Assembly: GCF_025263265.1 (NCBI RefSeq)
Contig: NZ_CP079869.1
Span: 930,001-994,000 of the forward strand
DNA: 64,000 nucleotides
From: Mycobacterium sp. SMC-4
Lineage (GTDB): Bacteria > Actinomycetota > Actinomycetes > Mycobacteriales > Mycobacteriaceae
Direction of reading: 5' to 3'
Shown: in pieces, positions 9,035-20,712 of the stretch
Layout of the letters: each line of letters starts with the position of its first letter
Numbering within the stretch: position 1 is the stretch's first letter
Translations under genes and position numbers: made by a program
Notes under the pieces: model-generated
What the model was told of the DNA's origin: nothing
Database searches by the model: none
Seen by the model: the letters and a program-made list of their open reading frames with translations, nothing else

Positions 9035-9063
9035 GACCGGCGCCCCTCGGGGCGCGTCTGGTC
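9035..9063 (+). promoter_or_regulatory. GC-rich hairpin in S10 leader
   Basis: The inner palindrome GCGCCCC-TC-GGGGCGC (9040-9055) is extended by GACC (9035-9038) pairing with GGTC (9060-9063). No U-run follows, so it is not an ordinary terminator. Its position in the leader suggests an RNA structural element. Confidence 0.45.
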
Positions 9064-9187
9064 CCCAACCTCGATCGCGACGATAATCCGCCGCTGTCGA
9101 GCATGCGTACGGGCGACACGCCCGACCGCGGGGATCGGTGAACCAGAGACAGGTAAACAGCGGCGGCACAGCCAGGCCCAGCAGGGT

Positions 9188-9203
9188 TCCGGGACATCCC
9201 GGA
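9188..9203 (+). promoter_or_regulatory. Short perfect palindrome upstream of rpsJ RBS
   Basis: TCCGGGA-CA-TCCCGGA, 7-bp arms, ending about 25 bp before the rpsJ ribosome-binding site. It could fold as a stem in the leader RNA or be a protein site. No function can be assigned. Confidence 0.35.
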
Positions 9204-9237
9204 CGGCGTGGGCCATGAGTAGTGAGGTAGGAGAAGC

Positions 9238-9543
9238 GTGGCGGGACAGAAGATCCGCATCAGGCTCAAGGCCTACGACCATGAGGCGATCGACGCCTCG
9301 GCGCGCAAGATCGTCGAGACCGTCACCCGGACGGGCGCCAGTGTGGTCGGCCCGGTGCCGCTGCCGACCGAGAAGAACGTGTACTGCGTCATCCGGTCTC
9401 CGCACAAGTACAAGGACTCGCGCGAGCACTTCGAGATGCGGACCCACAAGCGGCTGATCGACATCCTCGACCCGACGCCGAAGACGGTGGACGCTTTGAT
9501 GCGCATCGACCTGCCGGCCAGCGTCGACGTCAACATCCAGTAG
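9238..9543 (+). CDS. rpsJ: 30S ribosomal protein S10
   Basis: A 101-residue S10, the full family length, with the conserved start [18 protein letters not shown] and the loop [20 protein letters not shown]. The GTG at 9238 follows AGGAG by about 5 bases. It is the first gene of an operon that runs to rpsQ. S10 sits in the 30S head and, in other bacteria, also serves as NusE in antitermination. Confidence 0.98.
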
Positions 9544-9556
9544 GAGCTCAACAGAA

Positions 9557-10216
9557 ATGGCACGTAAAGGCATTTTGGGCACCAAGCTGGGCATGACGCA
9601 GGTGTTCGACGAGAACAACAAAGTCGTGCCGGTGACGGTCGTCAAGGCCGGGCCCAACGTCGTGACGCGCATCCGCACTGCGGAGCGCGACGGTTACAGC
9701 GCCGTGCAGCTCGCCTACGGCGAGATCAGCCCGCGCAAGGTGAACAAGCCGCTGTCGGGGCAGTATGCCGCCGCCGGGGTCAATCCGCGCCGCCACCTCG
9801 CCGAGTTGAGGCTCGACGACAACGAGGATGTGGCCGCCCAATACGAGGTCGGCCAGGAGCTGACGGCGGAGATCTTCGCCGACGGCAGCTACGTCGACGT
9901 GACCGGCACCAGCAAGGGCAAGGGCTTCGCCGGCACCATGAAGCGGCACGGCTTCCGCGGTCAAGGGGCGTCGCACGGCGCACAGGCCGTGCACCGCCGG
10001 CCCGGCTCGATCGGTGGCTGCGCCACCCCGGGCCGCGTCTTCAAGGGCACCCGCATGTCGGGCCGGATGGGCAATGACCGCGTGACCACCCAGAACCTCA
10101 AGGTGCACAAGGTCGACGCCGAGAACAACGTCCTGCTGATCAAAGGCGCGATCCCCGGACGCAACGGTGGACTGGTGATGGTCCGCAGCGCAATCAAGCG
10201 AGGCGAGAAGGCATGA
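9557..10216 (+). CDS. rplC: 50S ribosomal protein L3
   Basis: A 219-residue L3 beginning [17 protein letters not shown]. It has the central loop [19 protein letters not shown] that reaches toward the peptidyl-transferase centre, and the GRMGNDRVT region. It starts 13 bp after rpsJ. Its stop overlaps the rplD start by 4 bases (ATGA), which implies translational coupling. Confidence 0.98.
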   Translation: MARKGILGTKLGMTQVFDENNKVVPVTVVKAGPNVVTRIRTAERDGYSAVQLAYGEISPRKVNKPLSGQYAAAGVNPRRHLAELRLDDNEDVAAQYEVGQELTAEIFADGSYVDVTGTSKGKGFAGTMKRHGFRGQGASHGAQAVHRRPGSIGGCATPGRVFKGTRMSGRMGNDRVTTQNLKVHKVDAENNVLLIKGAIPGRNGGLVMVRSAIKRGEKA

Positions 10217-10866
10217 CTCTCACAATTGATGTTCTGACCCCAGCCGGCAAGAAGGACGGATCGGTCGAGCTGCCTGCCGAGCTGTTCGACGTGGAGCCCA
10301 ACATCGCGTTGATGCACCAGGTCGTCACCGCTCAGCTGGCGGCGGCCCGGCAGGGCACCCACTCGACCAAGACTCGCGGTGAGGTCCGCGGCGGCGGGAA
10401 GAAGCCGTACCGGCAGAAGGGCACCGGCCGCGCCCGTCAGGGTTCGACCCGGGCACCGCAGTTCGCCGGCGGCGGCACCGTGCACGGCCCCAAGCCGCGC
10501 GACTACAGCGAGCGGACTCCCAAGAAGATGATCCGTGCTGCGCTGCGCGGTGCGCTGACCGACCGGGCTCGCAACGGTCGCATCCATGCCGTCACCGAGC
10601 TGGTCGAGGGGCAGACGCCGTCGACCAAGAGCGCCAAGGCGTTCCTGGCCAGCCTCACGGATCGCAAGCAGGTCCTGGTGGTCGTCGGTCGCACCGACGA
10701 GACGAGCACCTTGAGTGTGCGCAATCTGCCGGGCGTGCATGTCATTTCGCCCGACCAGCTCAACACGTACGACGTGCTCAAGGCCGACGACGTGGTGTTC
10801 AGCGTCGAGGCCCTGAACGCCTATATCGAGGCGGGTACCAAGCAGGAGCAGGAGGTAACGGCGTAG
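10213..10866 (+). CDS. rplD: 50S ribosomal protein L4
   Basis: A 217-residue L4. The tunnel-lining loop is recognisable in [20 protein letters not shown] and the following [14 protein letters not shown]. The C-terminal [19 protein letters not shown] segment is also typical. The ATG overlaps the rplC stop, and rplW follows immediately. In E. coli L4 autoregulates the S10 operon; whether that holds here cannot be read from the sequence. Confidence 0.98.
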   Translation: MTLTIDVLTPAGKKDGSVELPAELFDVEPNIALMHQVVTAQLAAARQGTHSTKTRGEVRGGGKKPYRQKGTGRARQGSTRAPQFAGGGTVHGPKPRDYSERTPKKMIRAALRGALTDRARNGRIHAVTELVEGQTPSTKSAKAFLASLTDRKQVLVVVGRTDETSTLSVRNLPGVHVISPDQLNTYDVLKADDVVFSVEALNAYIEAGTKQEQEVTA

Positions 10867-11169
10867 ATGGCTACCGTGACCGATCCCCGCGACATCATCC
10901 TCGCGCCGGTGATCTCGGAGAAGTCCTACGGGCTCATCGAGGACAACGTCTACACGTTCGTCGTGCACCCGGACTCGAACAAGACGCAGATCAAGATCGC
11001 GATCGAGAAGATCTTCAAGGTCAAGGTCGCGTCGGTGAACACCGCCAATCGGCAGGGCAAGCGCAAGCGCACCCGTACCGGTTACGGCAAGCGCAAGGAC
11101 ACCAAGCGCGCCATCGTGACGCTGGCCGCCGGCAGCAAGCCCATCGATCTGTTCGGAGCGCCGGCCTGA
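10867..11169 (+). CDS. rplW: 50S ribosomal protein L23
   Basis: A 100-residue L23 ([19 protein letters not shown] at the N-terminus, then [16 protein letters not shown] and the basic [17 protein letters not shown] segment). L23 lies at the tunnel exit and binds trigger factor and SRP. It starts directly after the rplD stop codon, with no gap. Confidence 0.98.
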   Translation: MATVTDPRDIILAPVISEKSYGLIEDNVYTFVVHPDSNKTQIKIAIEKIFKVKVASVNTANRQGKRKRTRTGYGKRKDTKRAIVTLAAGSKPIDLFGAPA

Positions 11170-11204
11170 CCGCCGGACGGGACAAGAACAGGACTGAGTG
11201 AAGA

Positions 11205-12041
<837 letters not shown>

Positions 12042-12053
12042 GAAGAGACAGCT

Positions 12054-12335
12054 ATGCCACGCAGTCTGAAGAAGGGTCCGTTCGTCGACGACCATCTGCT
12101 CAAGAAGGTCGACGTCCAGAACGAGAAGAACACCAAGCAGGTCATCAAGACCTGGTCTCGCCGGTCGACCATCATCCCGGATTTCATCGGTCACACGTTC
12201 GCCGTCCACGACGGACGCAAGCATGTCCCGGTGTTCGTCACCGAGGCGATGGTGGGGCACAAGCTGGGCGAGTTCGCTCCCACCCGCACCTTCAAGGGTC
12301 ACATCAAGGATGACCGGAAGAGCAAGAGGCGCTAG
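12054..12335 (+). CDS. rpsS: 30S ribosomal protein S19
   Basis: A 93-residue S19 starting [19 protein letters not shown] and containing [19 protein letters not shown] and [13 protein letters not shown], all family hallmarks. S19 binds 16S rRNA in the head together with S13. rplV begins on the next base after its stop. Confidence 0.98.
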
Positions 12336-13669
<1,334 letters not shown>

Positions 13670-13671
13670 TC

Positions 13672-14088
13672 ATGCTGATTCCCCGGAAGGTCAAGCACCG
13701 CAAGCAACACCACCCCAAGCAGCGCGGCATCGCCAGCGGCGGGACCTCGGTGAGCTTCGGTGATTACGGCATCCAGGCCCTCGGCCACGCCTACATCACC
13801 AACCGGCAGATCGAGTCCGCGCGTATCGCCATCAACCGGCACATCAAGCGTGGCGGCAAGGTGTGGATCAACATCTTCCCGGACCGTCCGCTGACCAAGA
13901 AGCCCGCCGAGACCCGTATGGGTTCGGGTAAGGGTTCGCCGGAATGGTGGGTCGCCAACGTCAAGCCCGGTCGCGTGCTGTTCGAGCTGAGCTACCCCGA
14001 CGAGAAGATCGCCAGGGAAGCGCTGACCCGCGCGATCCACAAGCTGCCGATCAAGGCACGCATCGTCACACGAGAGGAGCAGTTCTGA
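13672..14088 (+). CDS. rplP: 50S ribosomal protein L16
   Basis: A 138-residue L16 beginning [19 protein letters not shown], with [35 protein letters not shown], the invariant L16 block. L16 shapes the A-site tRNA binding region. Its TGA overlaps the ATG of rpmC (TGATG). Confidence 0.98.
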   Translation: MLIPRKVKHRKQHHPKQRGIASGGTSVSFGDYGIQALGHAYITNRQIESARIAINRHIKRGGKVWINIFPDRPLTKKPAETRMGSGKGSPEWWVANVKPGRVLFELSYPDEKIAREALTRAIHKLPIKARIVTREEQF

Positions 14089-14321
14089 TGGCAGTGGGCA
14101 CCTCGCCCGGTGAACTGCGTGAGCTCACCGACGACGAACTGACCGACAAGCTGCGCGAGTCCAAGGAAGAGCTGTTCAACCTGCGCTTCCAGATGGCCAC
14201 CGGTCAGCTTTCCAACAATCGCCGGCTGCGGGTCGTCCGGCAGGAGATCGCGCGGGTGTACACCGTGCTGCGCGAACGTGAGTTGGGTCTGGCCGCCGGA
14301 CCCGGAGGTGAGGATTCGTAA
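14088..14321 (+). CDS. rpmC: 50S ribosomal protein L29
   Basis: A 77-residue L29: [20 protein letters not shown] followed by [20 protein letters not shown] and [16 protein letters not shown], the two-helix coiled L29 fold. The start is the ATG at 14088-14090, which overlaps the rplP stop. A longer frame open upstream to 13944 is not real because it is antiphase to rplP. It ends by overlapping rpsQ by one base. Confidence 0.97.
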   Translation: MAVGTSPGELRELTDDELTDKLRESKEELFNLRFQMATGQLSNNRRLRVVRQEIARVYTVLRERELGLAAGPGGEDS

Positions 14322-14623
14322 TGGCAGACAGCGATCAGAAGGGGCCGAGTTACACGCCCCGCACGGAAAAGCCGCGCGGCCGTCGCAAGACGGCGATCGG
14401 TTATGTCGTGTCGGACAAGATGCAGAAGACCATCGTGGTCGAGCTGGAGTCCCGTAAGAGCCACCCGCTCTACGGCAAGATCATCCGCACCACAACCAAG
14501 GTCAAGGCCCACGACGAGAACGAGGCAGCCGGTGTCGGCGACCGCGTGTCGTTGATGGAGACCCGTCCGTTGTCGGCCACCAAGCGCTGGCGGCTGGTCG
14601 AGGTCCTGGAAAAGGCCAAGTAG
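14321..14623 (+). CDS. rpsQ: 30S ribosomal protein S17
   Basis: A 100-residue S17. The core is [39 protein letters not shown] and [28 protein letters not shown]. The first about 20 residues are an actinobacterial N-terminal extension not found in E. coli S17. It overlaps the rpmC stop by one base and is the last gene before a terminator. Confidence 0.98.
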   Translation: MADSDQKGPSYTPRTEKPRGRRKTAIGYVVSDKMQKTIVVELESRKSHPLYGKIIRTTTKVKAHDENEAAGVGDRVSLMETRPLSATKRWRLVEVLEKAK

Positions 14624-14640
14624 ACAACTTTCTGACGAAG

Positions 14641-14672
14641 AGCCCCGTTGCCTGCCGGCGGCGGGGCTTTTC
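14641..14672 (+). terminator. Intrinsic-type terminator after rpsQ
   Basis: AGCCCCG (14641-14647) pairs with CGGGGCT (14662-14668), followed by a short T run. It ends the S10 operon 18 bp after the rpsQ stop and separates it from the sulfatase. Confidence 0.75.
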
Positions 14673-14709
14673 TGACGCCGGGGACACCTGCGCGGTGTAA
14701 CCTCCGGAC

Positions 14710-17061
14710 GTGACCACGGAGTTCAACGGCAAGATCGCGCTCGACATCCGGGATTCCGAGCCGGACTGGGGTCCCTACGCGGCACCGACCGCGCAGCCGG
14801 ACGCGCCCAACGTCCTGTACCTGGTGTGGGACGACGTCGGCATCGCGACGTGGGACTGCTTCGGCGGCCTGGTGCAGATGCCGGCGATGAGCCGCATCGC
14901 CGAACGCGGCGTGCGGCTTTCCCAGTTCCACACCACCGCGCTGTGCTCGCCGACTCGAGCGTCGCTGCTGACCGGCCGCAACGCCACCACGGTGGGCATG
15001 GCCACCATCGAGGAATTCACCGACGGTTTCCCGAACTGCAACGGCCGCATCCCCTACGACACCGCGCTGCTGTCGGAGGTGCTCACCGACAACGGCTACA
15101 ACACCTACTGCCTCGGCAAATGGCACCTCACCCCGATCGAGGAATCCAATCTGGCCTCGACCAAACGCCATTGGCCACTGTCACGCGGCTTCGAACGGTT
15201 CTATGGGTTCCTCGGCGGCGAGACCGACCAGTGGTATCCCGACCTGGTCTACGACAACCACCCGGTCGCGCCGCCCGGTACCCCGGAAGAGGGCTATCAC
15301 CTGTCAAAAGACTTGGCCGACAAGACTATCGAGTTCATCAGCGACGCCAAGGTGATCGCCCCCGACAAGCCCTGGTTCACCTATCTGTGCCCCGGGGCCG
15401 GCCACGCACCGCATCACGTCTTCAAGGAGTGGGCCGACAAATACGACGGCGTGTTCGACATGGGTTACGAGCGCTACCGCGACATCGTGCTGGAGAACCA
15501 GAAGAGGATGGGCCTGGTGCCCCCGGACACCGAGCTCTCGCCGATCAACCCGTACTCCGAGGTCACCGGCCCGGACGGACAACCCTGGCCCGAGCAGGAC
15601 ACGGTGCGGCCATGGGATTCGCTGTCCGACGACGAGAAGCGGTTGTTCACCCGGATGGCCGAGGTCTTCGCCGGGTTCCTGTCCTACACCGACGCGCAAG
15701 TGGGACGCGTGCTGGACTTTCTGGAGCAGACCGGACAGCTCGACAACACCGTCATCGTGGTCATCTCCGACAACGGGGCCAGCGGCGAAGGTGGGCCCAA
15801 CGGCTCGGTCAACGAGGGCAAGTTCTTCAACGGCTACATCGACACCGTCGAGGAGAGCCTGCGGTCCTTCGACCTGCTGGGTGGCCCGCAGACATTCAAC
15901 CACTATCCGATCGGCTGGGCGATGGCGTTCAACACGCCCTACAAGCTCTACAAGCGCTACGCCTCCCACGAAGGCGGTATCGCCGACAGCGCGATCATCT
16001 CCTGGCCGAAGGGGATTCGCGCGCACGGCGAGGTTCGCGACACCTACATCAACGTCGCCGACATCACCCCGACGGTCTACGACCTGCTCGACATCACCCC
16101 ACCGGCAACCGTTCGGGGCGTCGCGCAGAAACCGCTTGATGGCGTGAGTTTCAAAGTGGCCCTGGATGATCCGGATGCGCCGACCGGCAAGGAGACCCAG
16201 TTCTACACCATGCTGGGTACCCGCGGCATCTGGCACAAGGGCTGGTTCGCCAGCGCGGTGCACGCGGCCTCACCGGCGGGCTGGTCGAATTTCGACGCCG
16301 ACCGGTGGGAGCTCTATCACATCGAGTCCGACCGTAGCCAGTGCCATGATCTGGCCGCCGAGAACCCGGACAAGGTCGCCGAACTGGTCGACCTGTGGTT
16401 CGCCGAGGCGCAGAAGTACAACGGGCTGCCGCTGGGCGATTTGGGCGTGCTGGAGACGATGGCGCGGTGGCGGCCGACGCTGGCGGGGGACCGCCCGTCC
16501 TACACCTATTATCCGGGCACTGCCGACGTCGGTAGCGGGGCCTCGGTGGAGCTGCGCGGACGGTCTTTCGCGGTGCTGGCCGAGGTCGACATCAACGCCG
16601 CCGACGCCGCCGGTGTGATCGTCAAACACGGTGGTGCCCATGGTGGTTACGTGATGTTCCTGCGTGACGGCCGACTGCACTTCAGCTACAACTTCCTCGG
16701 CGAGACGGAGCAGACGCTGTCGTCGTCCGAACCGGTCGGGATCGGAACCCACTGTCTCGGGTTCGCCTACACCCGCACCGGCACCGTCGAGAACAGCCAC
16801 ACCCCATTGGGTGACGCCGCGCTCTACATCGGCGGCGCGCAGGTGGCGACCTACCCGGGCATGCGGACCATGCCGGCGACGTTCGGGCTGGCCGGTGCCA
16901 GCCTCAGCGTCGGCCGCAACGCCGGTTCGCCGGTGTCGCGGTCCTACGCACCCCCGTTCGCGTTCACCGGGGGCACCATCAGGCGGGTCGACGTGAACGT
17001 CTCCGGCGCCGGTTACGCCGACCTGGAGCGGGATTTCGCGCGCGCTTTCGCCAGGGACTGA
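14710..17061 (+). CDS. atsA: Arylsulfatase (Cys-type)
   Basis: A 783-residue type-I sulfatase. The activation motif CSPTR (Cys at residue 79, the residue converted to formylglycine) is followed by ASLLTGRN; metal-binding acidic residues are in LVWDDVG (residues about 37-43) and VVISDNGASGEGG. A C-terminal jelly-roll-like region follows from about residue 600. The GTG at 14710 is the likely start. The position between the S10 and spc operons, and the length, match mycobacterial atsA (Rv0711 type). It hydrolyses sulfate esters, and its activating enzyme FGE is encoded two genes downstream, so this is a self-contained activation cassette. Confidence 0.93.
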   Translation: MTTEFNGKIALDIRDSEPDWGPYAAPTAQPDAPNVLYLVWDDVGIATWDCFGGLVQMPAMSRIAERGVRLSQFHTTALCSPTRASLLTGRNATTVGMATIEEFTDGFPNCNGRIPYDTALLSEVLTDNGYNTYCLGKWHLTPIEESNLASTKRHWPLSRGFERFYGFLGGETDQWYPDLVYDNHPVAPPGTPEEGYHLSKDLADKTIEFISDAKVIAPDKPWFTYLCPGAGHAPHHVFKEWADKYDGVFDMGYERYRDIVLENQKRMGLVPPDTELSPINPYSEVTGPDGQPWPEQDTVRPWDSLSDDEKRLFTRMAEVFAGFLSYTDAQVGRVLDFLEQTGQLDNTVIVVISDNGASGEGGPNGSVNEGKFFNGYIDTVEESLRSFDLLGGPQTFNHYPIGWAMAFNTPYKLYKRYASHEGGIADSAIISWPKGIRAHGEVRDTYINVADITPTVYDLLDITPPATVRGVAQKPLDGVSFKVALDDPDAPTGKETQFYTMLGTRGIWHKGWFASAVHAASPAGWSNFDADRWELYHIESDRSQCHDLAAENPDKVAELVDLWFAEAQKYNGLPLGDLGVLETMARWRPTLAGDRPSYTYYPGTADVGSGASVELRGRSFAVLAEVDINAADAAGVIVKHGGAHGGYVMFLRDGRLHFSYNFLGETEQTLSSSEPVGIGTHCLGFAYTRTGTVENSHTPLGDAALYIGGAQVATYPGMRTMPATFGLAGASLSVGRNAGSPVSRSYAPPFAFTGGTIRRVDVNVSGAGYADLERDFARAFARD

Positions 17062-17064
17062 CTC

Positions 17065-17730
17065 GTGTGCCGGATGGTGGTCACGCTGCTGGCGGTGTGC
17101 GCAGCGCTGGTGGCCCCGGGATGCACGCGCACCGACCCGGGCACGGCGGTGGCCGACACCGAGGCGCCCGCCGTCGTGTCTCCCGGCCCGACCCCGCCGG
17201 CGGCGCCCACCATGACGCTCACCGTGCCGGCCACCCCGGATGAAATCCAAACGCCTTGTGTTCCTGATGATCTCCCGCGGGTTCGGGTCCAGGCCGAGAT
17301 TCCGGACCCGTCGGCACCCACCGCCACGGTGGGTGTCCCCGAGGGGTGGTCGATGGCGTCGGGGCCGCAGGGGGCACGGCTGGACGGTCCGGACGGGATG
17401 CTGGCCACCGTCACTGTCACCCCGGCCTCGCCCGAGGCCGAAGCCGCTTTCGACGCCTACGTCGACGGACTCACCGACAACGCCGTGATCAGCTCGGTGA
17501 GCGTGCTTCCCGGCGACCTGTGCGGCTATCCAGGGCAGAAGTTGATGGGGGTGCTCGGCGAGGAGGGCGACGGCACCGACACGGTGCAGTACGAGGCGCG
17601 GACCGTGCACGTGCCGACCGGCGCGGCGGCGTACCTGATCGCCGTGTACGTCCAAGCACCTGCGGGGGCGGCCGGATTCGACGAGGCCGCGACGCTGCTG
17701 ACGGCCGACTTCGAGATCGGCCTACCCTGA
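17065..17730 (+). CDS. Predicted lipoprotein (LpqN-like, tentative)
   Basis: A 221-residue protein starting with a GTG 3 bp after the atsA stop. The N-terminal hydrophobic stretch VVTLLAVCAALVAPGC ends in a lipobox-like APGC, followed by a Thr/Pro/Ala-rich linker, so it should be a cell-envelope lipoprotein. The globular part (residues about 75-220) contains VPEGWSM... and ends FEIGLP, similar in outline to LpqN/LpqT lipoproteins, but that family call is from general resemblance only. It has two Cys that could form a disulfide (CVPDDL and LCGYPG). The tight spacing suggests co-transcription with the sulfatase; a role in sulfate-ester metabolism is only inferred. Confidence 0.7.
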   Translation: MCRMVVTLLAVCAALVAPGCTRTDPGTAVADTEAPAVVSPGPTPPAAPTMTLTVPATPDEIQTPCVPDDLPRVRVQAEIPDPSAPTATVGVPEGWSMASGPQGARLDGPDGMLATVTVTPASPEAEAAFDAYVDGLTDNAVISSVSVLPGDLCGYPGQKLMGVLGEEGDGTDTVQYEARTVHVPTGAAAYLIAVYVQAPAGAAGFDEAATLLTADFEIGLP

Positions 17731-17735
17731 CCCCT

Positions 17736-18605
17736 ATGGTGACCGACCTCGTCGCGCTACCCGGCGGGTCGTTCCGGATGGGCTGCACACAGTTCTATCC
17801 GGAGGAGGCTCCGGTGCACACCGTCACCGTCGAGCCGTTCCACATCGAGGCGCACCCGGTGACCAACGCGCAGTTCGCAGCGTTCGTCGCCGACACCGGC
17901 TACCGCACAGTGGCCGAGACCGCCCCGGATCCGGCACTGTTCCCCGGTGCCGACGCCGCGGACCTGGTGCCCGGCGCACTGGTGTTCCGCCCCACCGCCG
18001 GACCGGTCGATCTGCGTGACTGGCGGCAGTGGTGGCAATGGGTGCCCGGCGCGCACTGGCGTGCCCCGTTCGGGCCGGAGGACTCGGTGCACGACAAGCC
18101 GGACCACCCCGTGGTGTCGGTCTGCTACACCGACGCGCTGGCCTATGCGCGCTGGGCCCGTCGCCGGCTGCCGACCGAAGCCGAATGGGAGTTCGCCGCG
18201 CGTGGCGGTTCGTCGAGCATCTACGGATGGGGTGACGACCCGCTGCCCGACGGTCGGCTGATGGCCAACACCTGGCAGGGCCGGTTCCCGTACCGTAACG
18301 ACGGAGCGCTGGGGTGGTGCGGCACCTCGCCGGTGGGTACGTTCCCGGCCAATGCCTACGGCCTGGTCGACATGATCGGCAACGTCTGGGAGTGGACGAC
18401 CACCCGTTTCGTCGGACATCACCGGATCGGCGCGGCACCGTCCTGCTGCCCGCCGAGCAACCCCGATCCGACGGTCAGCCAGGCGCTCAAGGGTGGATCG
18501 CACCTGTGCGCACCGCAGTACTGTCACCGCTACCGGCCCGCAGCGCGTTCGCCGCAGTCCCAGGACAGCGCGACCACCCACATCGGATTTCGCTGCGCAC
18601 GCTGA
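17736..18605 (+). CDS. Formylglycine-generating enzyme (sulfatase-modifying factor)
   Basis: A 289-residue FGE-sulfatase-domain protein. The start MVTDLVALPGGSFRMG is 5 bp after the lipoprotein stop. Typical blocks are HPVTNAQFAAFV, RLPTEAEWEFAARGG, GLVDMIGNVWEWT and GGSHLCAPQYCHRYRPAARS. The two Cys at residues 258 and 263 match the copper-binding catalytic pair of true FGEs and set it apart from EgtB-like proteins. It converts the Cys of CxPxR motifs to formylglycine, here presumably Cys79 of the neighbouring sulfatase. Transcription ends before the rplN promoter. Confidence 0.93.
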   Translation: MVTDLVALPGGSFRMGCTQFYPEEAPVHTVTVEPFHIEAHPVTNAQFAAFVADTGYRTVAETAPDPALFPGADAADLVPGALVFRPTAGPVDLRDWRQWWQWVPGAHWRAPFGPEDSVHDKPDHPVVSVCYTDALAYARWARRRLPTEAEWEFAARGGSSSIYGWGDDPLPDGRLMANTWQGRFPYRNDGALGWCGTSPVGTFPANAYGLVDMIGNVWEWTTTRFVGHHRIGAAPSCCPPSNPDPTVSQALKGGSHLCAPQYCHRYRPAARSPQSQDSATTHIGFRCAR

Positions 18606-18621
18606 GCCCGGCTCGGGCGAT

Positions 18622-18650
18622 TTGGATCATTTCCCGAGCTCACCTAGTAT
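18622..18650 (+). promoter_or_regulatory. Predicted rplN operon promoter
   Basis: TTGGAT (18622-18627), 17 bp spacer, TAGTAT (18645-18650): a good sigma70-type promoter for this GC content. Downstream comes CGGGTTGCCTTGGGC, nearly the same as downstream of the rpsJ promoter. The 174-bp gap between the FGE gene and rplN holds this promoter, a leader and the RBS CAGGAG. Confidence 0.75.
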
Positions 18651-18779
18651 GTACGGGTTGCCTTGGGCAGACCTCGGCCGATCCGCGCGGATGGGCCCCG
18701 CGTGCCTTTGGGTGGCAAAGACCGCGCACGTCAGGGTCGGTAATCCTGCGTGCATACAAAAACCAGGTCAGGAGATCTA

Positions 18780-19148
18780 GTGATTCAGCAGGAATCGCGG
18801 CTCAAGGTCGCCGACAACACGGGCGCCAAGGAGATCTTGTGCATCCGTGTGCTCGGTGGCTCGTCGCGGCGCTACGCCGGCATCGGTGATGTCATCGTGG
18901 CGACTGTCAAGGACGCCATCCCCGGCGGCAACGTCAAGCGTGGCGATGTCGTCAAGGCGGTCGTCGTGCGCACCGTCAAGGAACGCCGCCGCGCCGACGG
19001 CAGCTACATCAAGTTCGACGAGAACGCCGCCGTCATCATCAAGGCCGACAACGACCCGCGCGGCACCCGCATCTTCGGCCCCGTCGGTCGTGAGCTGCGT
19101 GAGAAGCGCTTCATGAAGATCGTCTCGCTCGCCCCGGAGGTGTTGTAG
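18780..19148 (+). CDS. rplN: 50S ribosomal protein L14
   Basis: A 122-residue L14, exactly the family length when the GTG at 18780 is used ([20 protein letters not shown]). The C-terminus [28 protein letters not shown] is diagnostic. An RBS (CAGGAG) sits about 8 bp upstream. It is the first gene of the second ribosomal cluster. Confidence 0.98.
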   Translation: MIQQESRLKVADNTGAKEILCIRVLGGSSRRYAGIGDVIVATVKDAIPGGNVKRGDVVKAVVVRTVKERRRADGSYIKFDENAAVIIKADNDPRGTRIFGPVGRELREKRFMKIVSLAPEVL

Positions 19149-19466
19149 ATGAAGGTCCGCAAGGGCGACACCGTGCTGGTGATCTCCGGCAAGGACAAGG
19201 GCGCCAAGGGCAAGGTCCTGGTGGCCTACCCCGACCGCGAGAAGATCCTCGTCGAGGGTGTGAACCGGATCAAGAAGCACACCGCAGAGTCGCGCACCGA
19301 GCGCGGTGCCGCCTCGGGCGGCATCGTCACCCAGGAGGCGCCGATCGCCGTCTCCAACGTGATGCTGCTCGATTCCGACGGTAAGCCGACGCGGGTCGGG
19401 TACCGCATCGACGCCGAGACCGGCAAGAAGGTCCGCGTCGCCAAGACCAACGGCAAGGACATCTGA
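19149..19466 (+). CDS. rplX: 50S ribosomal protein L24
   Basis: A 105-residue L24 with an N-terminal KOW motif ([21 protein letters not shown]) and the following GVNRIKKHT. The ATG directly follows the rplN stop. L24 initiates 50S assembly by binding 23S rRNA. Confidence 0.98.
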   Translation: MKVRKGDTVLVISGKDKGAKGKVLVAYPDREKILVEGVNRIKKHTAESRTERGAASGGIVTQEAPIAVSNVMLLDSDGKPTRVGYRIDAETGKKVRVAKTNGKDI

Positions 19467-19467
19467 G

Positions 19468-20034
19468 ATGACCAGCACTGAGCAGAAGACGCTGCCGCGC
19501 CTGAAGCAGCGCTACCGCGAGGAGATCAAGGACGCGCTGGCCAAGGAGTTCGGCTACGCCAACGTCATGCAGATCCCTGGCGTGGTCAAGGTCGTCGTGA
19601 ACATGGGTGTCGGTGACGCCGCCCGCGACGCCAAGCTGATCAACGGCGCGGTCAACGATTTGACGCTGATCACCGGGCAGAAGCCGGAGATCCGTCGGGC
19701 CCGCAAGTCGATCGCCCAGTTCAAGCTCCGCGAGGGCATGCCGATCGGTGCCCGGGTGACGTTGCGCGGCGACCGGATGTGGGAGTTCCTGGACCGGCTC
19801 ATCTCGATCTCGCTGCCGCGTATCCGCGACTTCCGCGGTCTGAACCCCAAGCAGTTCGACGGCACCGGTAACTACACGTTCGGGTTGACCGAGCAGTCGG
19901 TGTTCCACGAGATCGACGTGGACAGCATCGACCGGCCCCGCGGCATGGACATCACCGTCGTCACCTCGGCGACGAACGACGACGAGGGACGAGCGCTGCT
20001 GCGGGCGCTGGGCTTCCCGTTCAAGGAGAACTGA
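19468..20034 (+). CDS. rplE: 50S ribosomal protein L5
   Basis: A 188-residue L5 ([11 protein letters not shown] near the start; [29 protein letters not shown] and [16 protein letters not shown] inside). L5 binds 5S rRNA and contacts the P-site tRNA and S13. One base separates it from rplX. Confidence 0.98.
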   Translation: MTSTEQKTLPRLKQRYREEIKDALAKEFGYANVMQIPGVVKVVVNMGVGDAARDAKLINGAVNDLTLITGQKPEIRRARKSIAQFKLREGMPIGARVTLRGDRMWEFLDRLISISLPRIRDFRGLNPKQFDGTGNYTFGLTEQSVFHEIDVDSIDRPRGMDITVVTSATNDDEGRALLRALGFPFKEN

Positions 20035-20037
20035 GCA

Positions 20038-20223
20038 ATGGCAAAGAAGGCTCTGGTCAACAAGGCCAACAAGAAGCCCAAGTTCAAGGTCCGCGGCTAC
20101 ACGCGCTGCAACAAGTGCGGCCGGCCGCACTCGGTGTACCGCAAATTCGGCCTGTGCCGCATCTGCCTGCGCGAGATGGCGCACGCGGGCGAACTGCCCG
20201 GTGTCCAGAAGTCCAGCTGGTAA
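20038..20223 (+). CDS. rpsZ: 30S ribosomal protein S14, zinc-binding type
   Basis: A 61-residue short S14. The pattern [20 protein letters not shown] contains the CxxC...CxxC zinc ribbon, so this is the C+ form. Many mycobacteria also carry a longer zinc-independent S14 elsewhere for zinc limitation. It starts 3 bp after rplE. Confidence 0.97.
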   Translation: MAKKALVNKANKKPKFKVRGYTRCNKCGRPHSVYRKFGLCRICLREMAHAGELPGVQKSSW

Positions 20224-20298
20224 GCCAGCCAACCACTACTAAACAGTTGCGGTAGGCCCCGTCCGGGGAACCGCCGCGAGAAAGGTGAACCGGCTGTC

Positions 20299-20697
20299 AT
20301 GACCATGACGGATCCGATCGCAGACTTCTTGACGCGTCTGCGCAACGCCAACTCGGCGTACCACGACGAAGTGACCCTGCCGCACAGCAAGATCAAGGCC
20401 AACATCGCCGAGATCCTCAAGCGCGAGGGTTACATCAGCGACTACCGCACCGAAGACGCCCGCGTGGGCAAGTCCCTGGTGGTGTCGCTGAAGTACGGCC
20501 CCAGCCGGGAACGCAGCATCGCGGGCCTGCGCCGGGTGTCCAAGCCCGGCCTGCGCGTCTACGCGAAGTCCACCAACCTGCCGCGCGTGCTCGGCGGGCT
20601 CGGTGTGGCGATCATTTCCACGTCGTCCGGTCTGAGGACTGACCGCCAGGCGGCCCGTGAGGGCGTCGGCGGCGAGGTCCTCGCCTACGTGTGGTGA
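20299..20697 (+). CDS. rpsH: 30S ribosomal protein S8
   Basis: A 132-residue S8 ([21 protein letters not shown]-terminal [20 protein letters not shown] and GGEVLAYVW). The 75-bp gap after rpsZ contains an AGAAAGG ribosome-binding stretch; no clear promoter is visible. S8 binds 16S rRNA helix 21. Confidence 0.98.
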   Translation: MTMTDPIADFLTRLRNANSAYHDEVTLPHSKIKANIAEILKREGYISDYRTEDARVGKSLVVSLKYGPSRERSIAGLRRVSKPGLRVYAKSTNLPRVLGGLGVAIISTSSGLRTDRQAAREGVGGEVLAYVW

Positions 20698-20712
20698 GGG
20701 AGGGCTAGAAAC

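Larger units (their letters stand above)
8938..9237 (+). other. S10 operon promoter and leader region
   Basis: About 300 bases without a protein gene. It holds the promoter at 8965-8993, a roughly 240-base leader, two GC-rich hairpins (9035-9063 and 9188-9203), and the rpsJ ribosome-binding site GTAGGAG just before 9238. I see no tRNA and no recognisable riboswitch. The long structured leader could allow regulation of ribosomal-protein synthesis, but no known L4-type leader could be matched by eye. Confidence 0.6.

Noticed and set aside
9035-9063. Intrinsic terminator in the S10 leader
   Set aside because: Strong stem but no following T run, and the operon downstream is clearly expressed from the upstream promoter.
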